Part shown: in pieces, positions 44,253 to 54,083 of the stretch
Layout: each line of letters opens with the position of its first letter
Numbering within the stretch: the first letter of the stretch is position 1
DNA from: an uncultured Lachnospiraceae bacterium
GTDB taxonomy: Bacteria; Bacillota; Clostridia; Lachnospirales; Lachnospiraceae
DNA: 64,000 nucleotides
Assembly (NCBI GenBank): GCA_902779575.1
Contig: CACZBW010000003.1
Span: 1-64,000 of the forward strand
Direction of reading: 5' to 3'
The notes under the pieces: model-generated
What the model saw: the letters and a program-made list of their open reading frames with translations, nothing else
Database searches by the model: none
What the model was told of the DNA's origin: nothing
Position numbers and translations under genes: made by a program

Positions 44253-46437
44253 CCGTCGGTAAATCCGGATGATCGTTTCCCTGTTCCGGTACCGGCACGG
44301 GCAGGCAGCGCCGGTGTTCCTTCTCCATAAACGCGCGGATCCACTCGCTGTCGATAAGCGCGTCCGCGGCGCCGGCCATGGCGGATTCCTCCGCATAGCT
44401 GTCAAACTGAAGCTGTTTCTCTTCCAGAAGCTGCATGACAGCTTCGTCGACTGTCCCCTCGCACAAGAGCAGATAAACCTGGACTTTGTGAACCTGACCC
44501 ATCCGCCATGCCCTGGCGACAGCCTGGTGCATCAGGGAAGGCTTGATCTGCGGTTCGCAGAAAATGATCATACTCGCAGACTGGATATTCAGCCCGGTAC
44601 CACCCGCCTGAATCTGACAGATCAGGGCGCTTCCGCCGGGCGATCCCGCAAAACGGTCCAGGATTTCCTGCCGGGCAGCTGCCTCCGTGCTCCCGGTGAT
44701 CGTCCACACGCAGCGGTCCCCGAGCAGAACGCTGACTTTTTCGATCGTCTCCCGGAAATAGGAATAGAGAATGATTCTGCGGCCCGCGTTTGCCGCCTCC
44801 ATGCAAAGCTCCCTGAGGCGCAGCGCCTTGGAGGAGGTATTCAGATCTTCCTGCAGAAAAGAAACCCGTCTCGCCCCGGTAAAATTCCCCTCCATTATTT
44901 TCCGGTAATATGCTTCCCGGTCCGAGTCTGTCAGGCCGCACCATTCTTCCTTCATCTCCACCGGCGGAAGTTCGGAAAGGACCTCCGTCCTCAGCCGCCT
45001 CAGATAAACCGGGGCGATCAGTTCCCGGAATTCCCGCGTCCGGCTCATGGCCGCCAGGGAACGCACCTCATCTGACAGATCAGGCCGTATGAAATCGATC
45101 AGGGCGCACATCTCATTGACGTGATTCTCCAGAGGCGTCCCCGTCATAAGCAGGATATGCTCTGCCTCCTCGTCCAGCATTCTTACAAAGCGGGTCCGGT
45201 GGGCCTGGGGATTTTTGATATAATGCGCCTCATCGATCACCAGCATGGACAGCCGCATCTTCCGGTCGATCTCACCCACGATCCGTCCCATTCTCTCATA
45301 ATTCGTGACTGCCGCGCCGCTGCCGGCCTGCCATGCCGCAAGTTCCTCTCCGAGGCTGTCCCCATGAAGCAGATAAACAGGAATCGAAGTGAATTTCCTC
45401 AGTTCCCTGCACCAGTTGATCAATACACCGGCAGGACAGACCACAAGGAAATGAGCCTCTCTGTCTTCCGCATAGAGCTCTGCCATCGCGGCAGAGGCCT
45501 GTACAGTCTTCCCCAGGCCCATGTCGTCTCCGAGCAGAACCCGCTTCTGGTGCAGGATGAATTTTGTCCCGAACGCCTGATAAGCGCGCAGTTCACCGGA
45601 AAAACAGCTCAGGTTCAGCTTCGCATCATTGATCTCCGCCGCCAGATCCGCGGATATGCCGCTCCCCGTATAAGTCTGCGCCGCAGGAGACCCGGAACAG
45701 TATTTCTCCAGCAGGATATAACAGACTGCCGCGTTTTCTTCAAAATCCTTCTCCGCTTCGTCTCCGGTCAGCTTCTCCAGCTCCCGGTACTGCCTGCAGA
45801 GGCTGTCCGCGCGGTCAAAAAGCGGGGATGAAACAAGTTCCGTAAGCTCCCGGACCGCCTGCAGCTCCCTGCTTTTCGTTTTCTTCCCGGAAAAAAACCA
45901 GCGAAAGCGGTTCCGGACCGTAATCCCGGCCAGAATTGTCTCCAGTCTGCCGTGAAAATCCTCCCTCACAGGGTCCGCATCCTGACGGATCAGCCGGCCT
46001 CTCCGGAGGCAGGCAAGGGCCAGGATCAGGCTCCTCATCTCAGGGGAACTGTCCCCGGGCAGAAGCCGGACGCTTCTGCGCTCCGCAATCTGTCTGCAGA
46101 AACTGTTTACGATCCCCCTGATTGCCGCCGCCTGTTTCTCCCCGATCCCGCTCACGGCCGTCAGGGCGCTGTCGGGAGCGTCCAGCAGGTCCTCCAGATT
46201 AAGAAAACCCGCCTCTTCCAGTGCCTTTACACGGATTCCCGCTCTGGAACTCCTCAGTTCCCCGACGGGGATCTGCCTCAGGGAAGCCCTCACATCCTTC
46301 ATGCGCACCGCTTCCGCGGCCTTCTGAAGCTTATTCTCCTGCCGGCCGGCATCAGCGGACAGGGCTTCCAGTTCTTCGTCCAAAGCTGACACAAGCCGGA
46401 TCAGCGCATTGATCTCCCTGAAATTCAGCAGCTCCAT
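44221..46437 (-). CDS. SNF2-family DEAD/DEAH-box helicase
   Basis: The 738-residue protein has the SNF2 ATPase motifs: DDMGLGKTVQASAAM (motif I), VVCPAGVLINWC (Ia), VIDEAHYIKNP (II, DEAH), LLMTGTPLENH (III), and the C-terminal QAGGTGLNIQSASMI and QAVARAWRMGQ (V, VI). The N-terminal 220 residues are helical with a helix-hairpin-helix-like AVSGIGEKQAAAIRG near 90-110. It resembles bacterial HepA/RapA-like translocases. A promoter lies at 46513-46541. It overlaps the convergent permease at the 3' end. Confidence 0.92.
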   Translation of the reverse strand: MELLNFREINALIRLVSALDEELEALSADAGRQENKLQKAAEAVRMKDVRASLRQIPVGELRSSRAGIRVKALEEAGFLNLEDLLDAPDSALTAVSGIGEKQAAAIRGIVNSFCRQIAERRSVRLLPGDSSPEMRSLILALACLRRGRLIRQDADPVREDFHGRLETILAGITVRNRFRWFFSGKKTKSRELQAVRELTELVSSPLFDRADSLCRQYRELEKLTGDEAEKDFEENAAVCYILLEKYCSGSPAAQTYTGSGISADLAAEINDAKLNLSCFSGELRAYQAFGTKFILHQKRVLLGDDMGLGKTVQASAAMAELYAEDREAHFLVVCPAGVLINWCRELRKFTSIPVYLLHGDSLGEELAAWQAGSGAAVTNYERMGRIVGEIDRKMRLSMLVIDEAHYIKNPQAHRTRFVRMLDEEAEHILLMTGTPLENHVNEMCALIDFIRPDLSDEVRSLAAMSRTREFRELIAPVYLRRLRTEVLSELPPVEMKEEWCGLTDSDREAYYRKIMEGNFTGARRVSFLQEDLNTSSKALRLRELCMEAANAGRRIILYSYFRETIEKVSVLLGDRCVWTITGSTEAAARQEILDRFAGSPGGSALICQIQAGGTGLNIQSASMIIFCEPQIKPSLMHQAVARAWRMGQVHKVQVYLLLCEGTVDEAVMQLLEEKQLQFDSYAEESAMAGAADALIDSEWIRAFMEKEHRRCLPVPVPEQGNDHPDLPTVKEPEKPASL

Positions 46438-46512
46438 ATAGTACCCCCGTTATCCATTCGGTAAAAACTCCGCGGACCGGCCAAAGATCTGCGGCAGCGG
46501 ACTGATAGAATA

Positions 46513-46541
46513 ACTATATAGGATTGATTCCGGCTTTACAA
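46513..46541 (-). promoter_or_regulatory. Promoter of the SNF2 helicase gene
   Basis: The minus strand shows TTGTAA (46536-46541), a 17-nt spacer and TATAGT (46513-46518), about 75 nt before the start codon. Confidence 0.65.
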
Positions 46542-46558
46542 GCAGGGGGCGCAGCAGA

Positions 46559-46586
46559 AAACCGCCTTCCGGCCGGAAGACGGTTT
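46559..46586 (-). terminator. clpB terminator hairpin
   Basis: AAACCG-CTTCCGG and CCGGAAG-CGGTTT form a near-perfect 14-bp stem immediately 3' of clpB. The following T-run is short (TTTT), so efficiency is uncertain. Confidence 0.65.
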
Positions 46587-46609
46587 CTGAAAAAAGAAAT
46601 GATCTCTGT

Positions 46610-49213
46610 TTATTCCACAACTTCTGCCTGCGCGCGGACGACTGCGTCAAGCGCCCCGTTCTCCACCCTGATTACGATGGTATCGCCCGGCAGGACGTCG
46701 CCTTTCAGGATCAGTCTCGCCGCCAGGGTCTCCACATTCTTCTGCAGATACCGTCTCAGCGGACGGGCTCCGAAGCTGGGATCATAGCCGCCGTCGATGA
46801 CAAAGCTTCTGGCTTCGTCTGTGAGCTCGATCGCGATATCCTGTGCGGAGAGCCTGCTGTTAAGCTGCTTCATTTGCAGGTCAACGATGTTTCCGATGTT
46901 CTCCTTCGTCAGCGGATGGAAGAGAATGATCTCATCCAGCCTGTTCAGGAATTCCGGACGGAAATGCGCTTTCAGATCCGCCTGGACTGCCTGTGCGGCT
47001 TCATCGCTGATCGTTCCGTTCTCCCGGATCCCCTCCAGCAGGTACTGGGACCCGATATTGGACGTCATAATCAGGATGGTATTCTTGAAGTCCACGGTTC
47101 TTCCCTGAGAATCCGTGATTCTTCCGTCATCCAGGACCTGAAGCAGAATGTTGAATACATCCGGATGGGCCTTCTCGATCTCATCAAAAAGAACAACGGA
47201 ATAAGGTTTCCTGCGGACTGCTTCCGTCAGCTGCCCGCCTTCGTCATAGCCCACATATCCCGGAGGCGCTCCGATCAGGCGGGACACGGAGAATTTCTCC
47301 ATATACTCGCTCATATCGATGCGGACCATATTGTTCTCGTCATCAAAAAGATTCTGGGCAAGAGCCTTGGCAAGCTCTGTCTTTCCTACGCCGGTCGGTC
47401 CGAGGAAGAGGAAGGAACCGATCGGGCGGTTGGGATCCTGGATCCCTGCTTTGGACCGGAGTATGGCTTCCACTACCTTCTCAACCGCCTCATCCTGCCC
47501 GATGACTCTTTCATGCAGCTTGTCGCCGAGGGCAAGAATCTTCTGCCGCTCGCCCTGGTTCAGCTTTGAAACCGGGATTCCGGTCCACCTGCTGACAACA
47601 CGGGCGATCTCATCCTCGGTCACGGACTCATGTACAAGAGACAGATCACGGTTTTTGAGCGCCGCCTCCTCGGACTGCAGCTGAGACTGAAGTCTCGGAA
47701 GTTCGCCGTACTGAAGTCTGGCCGCTTCATTGAGATCCGCCTTCTGCTTGGCTGCCTCGATCTGCCGGTTGATCTCCTCGATCTGCTCCCTGAGCTGGCT
47801 CAGGTTGCCGACAGCGGCCTTCTCATTGTCCCACTGGGCCTTCTGGCTTTCAAATCTGTCCCTCAGATCCGCCAGTTCTTTCTGCAGATCCGCAAGACGT
47901 TCCGCCGAGGCCTTATCCGTCTCCTTCTTCAGCGCGGCTTCCTCAATCTGCAGCTGCAGAATGCGGCGGTTAAGTTCGTCAAGCTCCGCCGGCATGGAAT
48001 CCAGCTCCGTCTTGATCTGCGCGCACGCCTCATCGACCAGGTCGATGGCCTTGTCCGGCAGAAAACGGTCAGAAATATAGCGGTGGGACAGAAGTGCGGC
48101 CGCCACCAGGGCATTGTCCGCGATCTTGACGCCGTGATATACCTCATAACGCTCCTTCAGGCCCCTGAGAATGGAGATCGTATCCTCCACCGTCGGTTCA
48201 TCCACCATGACAGGCTGGAACCTTCTGGCCAGGGCGGCATCTTTTTCGATGTATTTCCTGTACTCATCCAGAGTGGTGGCGCCGATGCAGTGCAGTTCGC
48301 CTCTCGCCAGCATGGGCTTGAGCATATTGCCCGCGTCCATGGCGCCGTCGGTCTTTCCTGCTCCTACGATCAGATGAAGCTCATCGATAAATAGAATGAT
48401 CTCCCCTTCGCTCCTGCTTACTTCCTGCAGGACTGCTTTCAGACGCTCTTCAAACTCACCCCTGTATTTGGCGCCGGCAACCAGCGCGCCCATATCAAGG
48501 GAGAAAATCTTTTTGTTCTTCAGGGCTTCCGGCACGTCTCCCCTGGCCACACGCTGGGCCAGTCCTTCCACAACTGCGGTCTTGCCGACGCCGGGTTCAC
48601 CGATCAGAACCGGGTTGTTCTTGGTCTTGCGGGAAAGAATCCGGATCACATTCCGGATCTCGTCATCCCTTCCGATGATCGGGTCCATCTTCTGGTCGCG
48701 GGCTTTTCCGACCAGCTCCGTCCCGTACTTTGCAAGGGAATCATAGGTTGCTTCCGGACTGTCCGTGGTCACCCTCTGATTTCCTCTCACGGTACTCAGA
48801 GCCTGAAGGAATCTGTCCCTCGTCAGGCCGAATTCTTTCAGAAACTGCCTGACTGAAGGAGAAGCGTGGTCCATAACCGAGAGAAAGAGATGCTCTACCG
48901 AGACATACTCGTCCCCCATCTTTTTCGCCTCGTCCTCCGCGCTGATCAGCGCCTGGTTCAGATACTGGCCGATATAAGCCTGGCCGCCGGATACCTTTGG
49001 TCTTCTTTCGATTGCCTGCTCCAGACTGTCTTCAAAATAGGTCTTCTGAATGCCCATCTTCTCGATGAGCCTGGCAATCAGGGAATCCTCCTGGTGAATA
49101 AGCGCATACAGAAGATGCTCCTGCTCAATCTCCTGATTCCCGTAATCGGAAGCAATCTTTTCAAGATTATTGACTGCTTCGATGGATTTCTGTGTAAATT
49201 TCTGAATATTCAT
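46610..49213 (-). CDS. clpB: ATP-dependent chaperone ClpB
   Basis: ClpB is the disaggregase that works with DnaK. The 867-residue protein has an N-terminal Clp-N repeat domain ([21 protein letters not shown]), nucleotide domain 1 with GEPGVGKT and [10 protein letters not shown], a coiled-coil middle domain ([20 protein letters not shown]...), and nucleotide domain 2 with GPTGVGKT and [12 protein letters not shown]. The ATG at 49213 follows AAAGGAGGG; an upstream ATG at 49309 adds 32 residues. The promoter is overlapped by a CIRCE-like site, so HrcA repression is likely. Confidence 0.97.
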   Translation of the reverse strand: MNIQKFTQKSIEAVNNLEKIASDYGNQEIEQEHLLYALIHQEDSLIARLIEKMGIQKTYFEDSLEQAIERRPKVSGGQAYIGQYLNQALISAEDEAKKMGDEYVSVEHLFLSVMDHASPSVRQFLKEFGLTRDRFLQALSTVRGNQRVTTDSPEATYDSLAKYGTELVGKARDQKMDPIIGRDDEIRNVIRILSRKTKNNPVLIGEPGVGKTAVVEGLAQRVARGDVPEALKNKKIFSLDMGALVAGAKYRGEFEERLKAVLQEVSRSEGEIILFIDELHLIVGAGKTDGAMDAGNMLKPMLARGELHCIGATTLDEYRKYIEKDAALARRFQPVMVDEPTVEDTISILRGLKERYEVYHGVKIADNALVAAALLSHRYISDRFLPDKAIDLVDEACAQIKTELDSMPAELDELNRRILQLQIEEAALKKETDKASAERLADLQKELADLRDRFESQKAQWDNEKAAVGNLSQLREQIEEINRQIEAAKQKADLNEAARLQYGELPRLQSQLQSEEAALKNRDLSLVHESVTEDEIARVVSRWTGIPVSKLNQGERQKILALGDKLHERVIGQDEAVEKVVEAILRSKAGIQDPNRPIGSFLFLGPTGVGKTELAKALAQNLFDDENNMVRIDMSEYMEKFSVSRLIGAPPGYVGYDEGGQLTEAVRRKPYSVVLFDEIEKAHPDVFNILLQVLDDGRITDSQGRTVDFKNTILIMTSNIGSQYLLEGIRENGTISDEAAQAVQADLKAHFRPEFLNRLDEIILFHPLTKENIGNIVDLQMKQLNSRLSAQDIAIELTDEARSFVIDGGYDPSFGARPLRRYLQKNVETLAARLILKGDVLPGDTIVIRVENGALDAVVRAQAEVVE

Positions 49214-49351
49214 AAACTGCCCTCCTTTCCGGATATAAAGGCACCGTATTTCTTCTATAATCTGTATCTGCTCAGATTTCCTTCCGGACAGATACGCTTC
49301 CCTGTTCATTTTCCGGAAACGCTTATCCCCTGATTAACGCTTCCGGAATTA

Positions 49352-49380
49352 TATATATCACCTTTTGTTAGCCACGTCAA
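49352..49380 (-). promoter_or_regulatory. clpB promoter (sigma-A)
   Basis: The minus strand shows TTGACG (49375-49380), a 17-nt spacer and TATATA (49352-49357), with TATAAT 4 nt further downstream as an alternative. The -35 box lies inside the CIRCE-like operator. Confidence 0.75.
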
Positions 49381-49394
49381 TAGTCGAGTGCTAA
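49368..49394 (-). promoter_or_regulatory. CIRCE-like HrcA operator, one half degenerate
   Basis: On the minus strand TTAGCACTC is followed by exactly 9 nt and then CGTGGCTAA. The CIRCE consensus is TTAGCACTC-N9-GAGTGCTAA, so the first half is perfect and the second is conserved only at its outer GCTAA. Position over the clpB -35 box fits HrcA repression. Spacing and placement support it, but the mismatch leaves some doubt. Confidence 0.72.
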
Positions 49395-49497
49395 AATATT
49401 TTCAATTTTCAGATAAATTTTTGCCGGACGCTCCTGAGCCAGGCTGTACTGCAAAAGCAGCGCCGGACAGGACAGTTCCTGAAAAAACAGCCGGAAA

Positions 49498-49526
49498 AAA
49501 GCACCGCGGGAAAACCGCGATGCTTT
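49498..49526 (-). terminator. Terminator of the NlpC/P60 gene
   Basis: AAAGCACCGCGG and CCGCGATGCTTT form a stem with one mismatch around GAAAA. On the minus strand a T-run follows (49495-49500). The remainder of the 376-nt gap to clpB holds the clpB promoter and operator. Confidence 0.85.
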
Positions 49527-49589
49527 CTTAAATCAGATATGATATTCGGTCAGGCAGGGAAGACAAAGCTTCCCGCCGAAGTCCGCTTC

Positions 49590-51176
49590 TTACACAACTC
49601 TGCAGGCTGCTACCGGAGTCATCCAGTCGATACTGGAGATGATAATGCCGGACTTGCTGTTCGCGGCATGGACCATGGAACCTCCGCCGATGTAGATCGC
49701 GACATGATCGATCGAACCTGAACTGCTGAAGAAAATCAAGTCGCCGGGAGCCAGGCTGTCCAGACTTACCGGCGTCCCGCAGGAATACTGATCCGCCGCA
49801 AAATGCGGGAGTGTCACGCCGAACTGGGCAAATACTGCCATCGTGAATCCCGAGCAGTCCGCGCCCTGTGTCAGGCTGGTCCCGCCCCAGACGTAAGGAT
49901 TGCCTACAAACTGCTGCGCATAGGCGGCAATCTCTGCGCCGGTGGAACTCGCCGCCGGAGCGCTGCTCTGAACTTCTGTCTCCGCTGTATAAGTTCCGTC
50001 CGAATAGCTTTCCGCCGTATAGCTTCCGTCTGAATAGCTCTCCTCTGTGTAGCTGCCGTCTGAATAGCTTCCGTCTGAATAATCCTCGTCCAGGTAGACT
50101 ACTTCACCGGAGCTTTCCCCGGAATAGCTTAGTTCTGTGTAGCTGCCGTCAGAATAACTGCCGTCAGAACCCGTTTCCGCATAAGAACTGTCTGCCGCGG
50201 CAGATTCCTCATACGCCGGGGCATCTTCCGAATAGTACTCGTATCCCTGATCAGCCTCAACCTGATAGGACTCGGCCGGCGGTTCGCCGTCCCCCAGAAT
50301 CTCGTAATAGCTCTCGGTTTCTCCTGTATAAATCTCAGAAGAAGCAGAATCGGTATAAGCCTGATCCCCTTCCTTGGTATAGACATAGCCGCCGGATACA
50401 ACCTCTGTCGCAGCCGCCGCAGCTTCCTGTGCCGGAGCTGTCTCCGCCGGCGCGGCAGCTTCTGTATAAACCGCTTCCGCAGAAGAGTCCGCAGCTACTG
50501 CAGCTGCATAGGGAGCTTCCTCTTCGCTCTTTCCCTCGGCAGGCGCAGCCGCCCAGGCAGCTTCTCTGCCCTCGAGCTCATCTTCATACTGCTGGATCGT
50601 TCTTCCGGTCGGATAATCGACGTCAGTCTCCACATAAGCGCCGGCGATATAACCGTAACTGTCCGCCGCGAGGCAGACCTTCAGCCAGTCCCCGCTGGAA
50701 GCGACGATCTCAGCCTGGTCGCCTTCTTTCAGGACACACATCACTTCACCGTCCGCGTCCGGGCTAGTACGCACGTTCAGCTCCGCCGCCTGTACGGTGG
50801 CATAGCGGTACGCTGTCTCAGCAGCAATCTGGTCCGCCCTCTCACCTGTCGCAATCAGATAAGCTGCGACATAACCCTTCACATCGCCGGATTTGATCTT
50901 ATACCATCCGTCTGCAGTGACTTTCTTGATCACTACTGAATCATGGTTCTTCAGAATACCGACCACTTCTCCTGTCTCAACGTCCGCTGCCGAGCGTACG
51001 TTGACGGTGAAGTCCGCCTGTTCCAGATCAACAAAACCGATCGTTCCTGCCGGACTCTGCGCGCCGCTGTTCTCCCCCGCGGCCGCTTCATCGGCAGATA
51101 CAGCTGCTGAAGCATTCCCGAATACCATGCCTGCGGCAAGGAAGAAAAGACTCAGCTTGGCAATACCCTTCTTCAT
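49590..51176 (-). CDS. Secreted SH3/NlpC-P60 cell-wall hydrolase
   Basis: The 528-residue protein has a signal peptide (about 1-28), two bacterial SH3 domains (about 45-112 and 119-183, each with LNVR or VNVR entry motifs), a long low-complexity region (about 190-400) rich in Ala/Glu then Ser/Tyr/Asp/Gly, and a C-terminal NlpC/P60 endopeptidase (411-528) with catalytic Cys in GADCSGF, His in IDHVAIY and a distal His in MVHAANS. It should cleave peptidoglycan stem peptides outside the cell. The ATG has AAAGGAGG upstream. It is monocistronic. Confidence 0.93.
   Translation of the reverse strand: MKKGIAKLSLFFLAAGMVFGNASAAVSADEAAAGENSGAQSPAGTIGFVDLEQADFTVNVRSAADVETGEVVGILKNHDSVVIKKVTADGWYKIKSGDVKGYVAAYLIATGERADQIAAETAYRYATVQAAELNVRTSPDADGEVMCVLKEGDQAEIVASSGDWLKVCLAADSYGYIAGAYVETDVDYPTGRTIQQYEDELEGREAAWAAAPAEGKSEEEAPYAAAVAADSSAEAVYTEAAAPAETAPAQEAAAAATEVVSGGYVYTKEGDQAYTDSASSEIYTGETESYYEILGDGEPPAESYQVEADQGYEYYSEDAPAYEESAAADSSYAETGSDGSYSDGSYTELSYSGESSGEVVYLDEDYSDGSYSDGSYTEESYSDGSYTAESYSDGTYTAETEVQSSAPAASSTGAEIAAYAQQFVGNPYVWGGTSLTQGADCSGFTMAVFAQFGVTLPHFAADQYSCGTPVSLDSLAPGDLIFFSSSGSIDHVAIYIGGGSMVHAANSKSGIIISSIDWMTPVAACRVV
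49980..50160. repeat. Degenerate tandem repeats in the NlpC/P60 linker
   Basis: Units of roughly 8 codons encode variants of SDGSYTE and SDGSYTAE, at least six times. DNA copies share CCGTCTGAATAGCT. This Tyr/Ser/Asp-rich linker separates the wall-binding SH3 domains from the catalytic domain and may vary in length between strains. Confidence 0.7.
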
Positions 51177-51292
51177 TATTTACCAGAACCTCCTTTGGCG
51201 TGATAGTCTTAAGATTTTATCCATCCCAGGACAGTACTGCAAGTCTCCCATACACATAAGCTGATACATAAAAAAAAACACCAATTTTCCTC

Positions 51293-51321
51293 ACTTTATC
51301 ACAGAATTGTTAACAAATCAA
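51293..51321 (-). promoter_or_regulatory. Promoter of the NlpC/P60 gene
   Basis: The minus strand shows TTGATT (51316-51321), a 17-nt spacer and TAAAGT (51293-51298), about 115 nt before the start codon. The leader has a T-run but no recognisable c-di-AMP riboswitch. Confidence 0.6.
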
Positions 51322-51433
51322 GCTTAATTTGTAAAAATTAGTCTCCGAAATTTAAACTTTGGTAATCCGGATGACACTTTTCACAGCCCGTCTGAAATCC
51401 GCTCCTGCTTCGTTATGCCGCCCGTAAAAAGAA

Positions 51434-51457
51434 AAAAGAGCGGTCTCCCGCTCTTTT
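51434..51457 (-). terminator. dapF terminator
   Basis: AAAAGAGCGG (51434-51443) pairs with CCGCTCTTTT (51448-51457) around TCTC. On the minus strand the stem is followed by TTTTTTC, a strong intrinsic terminator. Confidence 0.88.
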
Positions 51458-51515
51458 CATCCGCCGCTGTCCGGCCGCCCGATGCTTTTTTGCCGCGCCC
51501 CGGGCGCATTCCTTT

Positions 51516-52391
51516 TTACAGGTCAATCTCGCCGTCAAATACCTTTGTCGCGCTTCCGGTCATGAACACGGTATTGCGTTCCTCATCCCATTCGATCTCC
51601 AGGTTTCCGCCGCGCAGGTGGACTGTCACGCTGCGGTCGGTCCAGTCATTCAGGACTCCCGCCACGGCCGCCGCGCAGGCTCCCGTACCGCAAGCCCAGG
51701 TTTCACCGCTTCCGCGCTCCCAGACGCGCATGGAAATGTTCTTCCGGTCTGTTACTGTGATGAATTCCGTGTTGATCCGCTCCGGGAAAATCGAATTGTA
51801 CTCAAAAAGAGGACCGTAATAGCGGATATTGAAATTCTCCAGATTCTCCACAGGCACGACACAGTGGGGATTGCCCATGGACACGCAGGTACCGTACATT
51901 CCCGTATCCTCCGTGACTTTGATAAAAGCATTCCGGATCATTCTTCCGTAAGGCTTTACCTCATCCATCGGAAGATACTGAAAATCTCCCGGATCAACCG
52001 GGATCTTTTCCGGCGTCAGAATCGGCGCTCCCATGTCCACGCGGACCGTATCGACCTTCCCGTTTTTCAGGTTCAGGTCAAGTTTTTTAACCCCGGCAAG
52101 GGTATCCACTGTAATGCCGGTCCTGTCAACGATCCCGTTGTCATAGACATACTTTGCGACGCAGCGGATTCCGTTTCCGCACATCTGGCCCCGGGAACCG
52201 TCGGCGTTGTACATTTCCATCATGCAGTCCGCCCTGTCAGAAGGCTGTATGATGATCAGGCCGTCCGAGCCGATCCCGAAATGACGGTCCGAGACAAAGC
52301 GGGCAGCAGCCGCCGGATCCGGAATCTTTTCCTCAAATCCGTTTACATAAACATAGTCATTGCCGATTCCATGCATCTTCGTAAACTTCAT
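51516..52391 (-). CDS. dapF: Diaminopimelate epimerase
   Basis: DapF converts LL-DAP to meso-DAP for lysine and peptidoglycan synthesis. The 291-residue protein has the two catalytic cysteine motifs (MCGNGIRCVAKY near residue 71, and ACGTGACAAAV near 228), the paired EFITVTDRKNIS segment and a normal length. AAAGGAGGAG lies upstream of the ATG. It stands alone, with its own terminator. Confidence 0.97.
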   Translation of the reverse strand: MKFTKMHGIGNDYVYVNGFEEKIPDPAAAARFVSDRHFGIGSDGLIIIQPSDRADCMMEMYNADGSRGQMCGNGIRCVAKYVYDNGIVDRTGITVDTLAGVKKLDLNLKNGKVDTVRVDMGAPILTPEKIPVDPGDFQYLPMDEVKPYGRMIRNAFIKVTEDTGMYGTCVSMGNPHCVVPVENLENFNIRYYGPLFEYNSIFPERINTEFITVTDRKNISMRVWERGSGETWACGTGACAAAVAGVLNDWTDRSVTVHLRGGNLEIEWDEERNTVFMTGSATKVFDGEIDL

Positions 52392-52553
52392 GCAGTCTCC
52401 TCCTTTTTTCTCCTGTAATCCCGCAGCGCTGTTTCAGGGAAACGCTGATTGATTCTGAATAACAGCTCCTGATCGCCCGGAAACAGTGTATCTGCAGGAA
52501 TTGCGCCGTACAGAACAGCTCCGCCGTCCGGGTTCCGGACAGCTGCTGCCCGG

Positions 52554-53372
52554 TCAGAGTTTCTTTCCCCGCTCTCTGGCCAGAATCAGCATCCTTTCAC
52601 TCCGGTCCGTACAGGGTTCTGAGCTGTAGCCGTCAAAGGCGGTAATATATTCCATACCTGCCCGTTCCAGCAGTTCCTTTACTTTTTCCAGAGGGTAAGC
52701 CCTCTCCAGGTGTGTCTCCGTATAGCGCTGATAAAGGCTTCCGTCGGGCAGTTCTTCCCGGGACCGGTCACCCGCCCGGCCCGGCGTCCCGGCGTCCTTT
52801 CGCAGAAACAGGGTCAGGTCATACTCATTCAGCATGCTGACCGGGTCATAATAGTTTTCCCAGATAAAGCTGCAGTCTTCCCGGCTTTCCGCAAAGGTAT
52901 GATCCGCAAGCAGCGTCTCACATGCGTACACGGTATTCATGTCAAACAGAAAAAGACCGCCCGGGTCGAGATAGTTATTGACAAGACAAAAGGCCTGCAG
53001 CAGATCCTCCTCGCGGGTCAGATAATTCAGGCTGTCGCAGCTGGAAATCACTGCCCGTACCGTTCCGTACAGTTCAAACTCTCTGATGTCCTGGAGCAGG
53101 TAAAGAATCTTCCCGGGCAGCCCGGGCGTTTTCTCCTGCTTCTCCATGGCGATCTCCAGCATGTCAGAGGAGGAATCCACCCCTATCATATCATATCCGG
53201 ACTCTGCCAGGATCTGCGTCAGGGATCCTGTTCCGCAGCCCAGATCCAGAAGGATTCCGTCACGGATGCCGTATTCCCTGAGCAGGCCTGTCAGGAACCC
53301 GGCCCATTCCCCGTAAGGGACATTGTCCATAAACGTGTCGTAGACTCTTGCAAAATTTTCATAGGAAGCCAT
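52554..53372 (-). CDS. Class I SAM-dependent methyltransferase
   Basis: The 272-residue protein has the class I SAM fold: motif I LLDLGCGTGSLTQIL (about residue 40), an acidic end of beta-2 (MIGVDSSSDML), and VISSCDSLNYL after beta-4. It starts MASYENFARVYDTFMDNVPY, a common beginning in this group. Substrate is not predictable from motifs. The ATG at 53372 has GGGAGG at 7 nt. It is separated from neighbours by about 160-185 nt. Confidence 0.88.
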   Translation of the reverse strand: MASYENFARVYDTFMDNVPYGEWAGFLTGLLREYGIRDGILLDLGCGTGSLTQILAESGYDMIGVDSSSDMLEIAMEKQEKTPGLPGKILYLLQDIREFELYGTVRAVISSCDSLNYLTREEDLLQAFCLVNNYLDPGGLFLFDMNTVYACETLLADHTFAESREDCSFIWENYYDPVSMLNEYDLTLFLRKDAGTPGRAGDRSREELPDGSLYQRYTETHLERAYPLEKVKELLERAGMEYITAFDGYSSEPCTDRSERMLILARERGKKL

Positions 53373-53555
53373 ACCGTACCTCCCTGGTTTATCTTCCCCG
53401 CCGCACAGCCGGAGCCCTTCTTTCATGCAGCTGCTGCCGCCGCAATCCCGGCGGATACCGCCCTGCCGCGGCCGTTCTCCCGCTTTCCCTTCAGCGCCGC
53501 CGTCCGCATCGCAGCTTCTCCCCTGCCATGATCCCGGAAAATGCGGAGGATCCGC

Positions 53556-54056
53556 TTATCCGACTACATTTGCGAGAAATGCATAGGAGAAAACAGTCAT
53601 AATCACGGTCGCCATCAGAACGCCGAGAAGGATGGCCGGGACTGCCTTTTTACGGTCCATGCCGAACAGTGTGGCGATCAGGGATCCTGTCCATGCCCCG
53701 GTTCCGGGAAGCGGAATCCCGACAAACAGGAGAAGTCCCAGAAATTCACCGCGTTCCATGATCCGGTTTTTCTTTTTTGCGTGGTCCTCAATCTTTTCCG
53801 CCAGGAAGCGCAGCCTTGTTTTCTTCATAAAGTCCAGGACCGCTTTCAGGAAAAGCAGAATAAAAGGAACCGGAAGCACATTCCCCACGATGCAGATCGG
53901 AATTGCCGCGGACATCTTTACGCCCAGAAGCGCTGCCACGATCAGTCCTCCCCTGCACTCCAGAATCGGAAAAAGGGAGACGATGAAAACGACCAGTTCA
54001 GCCGGCATGATATTGCCGAGATTATTGGCAAACCAGGTTGCAAGTGCATTTGTCAT
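53556..54056 (-). CDS. Small multidrug-export family membrane protein
   Basis: The 166-residue protein has four hydrophobic segments and the features of the Sm_multidrug_ex family: FPILECRGGLIVAALLGV, GNVLPVPFILLFLK, LLLFVGIPLPGTGAWTGSLIAT and a C-terminal span. The name is historical; transport activity is poorly established. AGGAG lies 11 nt upstream of the ATG. It begins 27 nt after hisC on the same strand, so co-transcription with hisC is likely. Confidence 0.87.
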   Translation of the reverse strand: MTNALATWFANNLGNIMPAELVVFIVSLFPILECRGGLIVAALLGVKMSAAIPICIVGNVLPVPFILLFLKAVLDFMKKTRLRFLAEKIEDHAKKKNRIMERGEFLGLLLFVGIPLPGTGAWTGSLIATLFGMDRKKAVPAILLGVLMATVIMTVFSYAFLANVVG

Positions 54057-54083
54057 GATGAAAAATACTCCTCAGAGCCCTTC

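Noticed and set aside
51177-51300. c-di-AMP (ydaO) riboswitch before the NlpC/P60 gene
   Set aside because: The leader is only about 115 nt and lacks the conserved core; ordinary promoter only.
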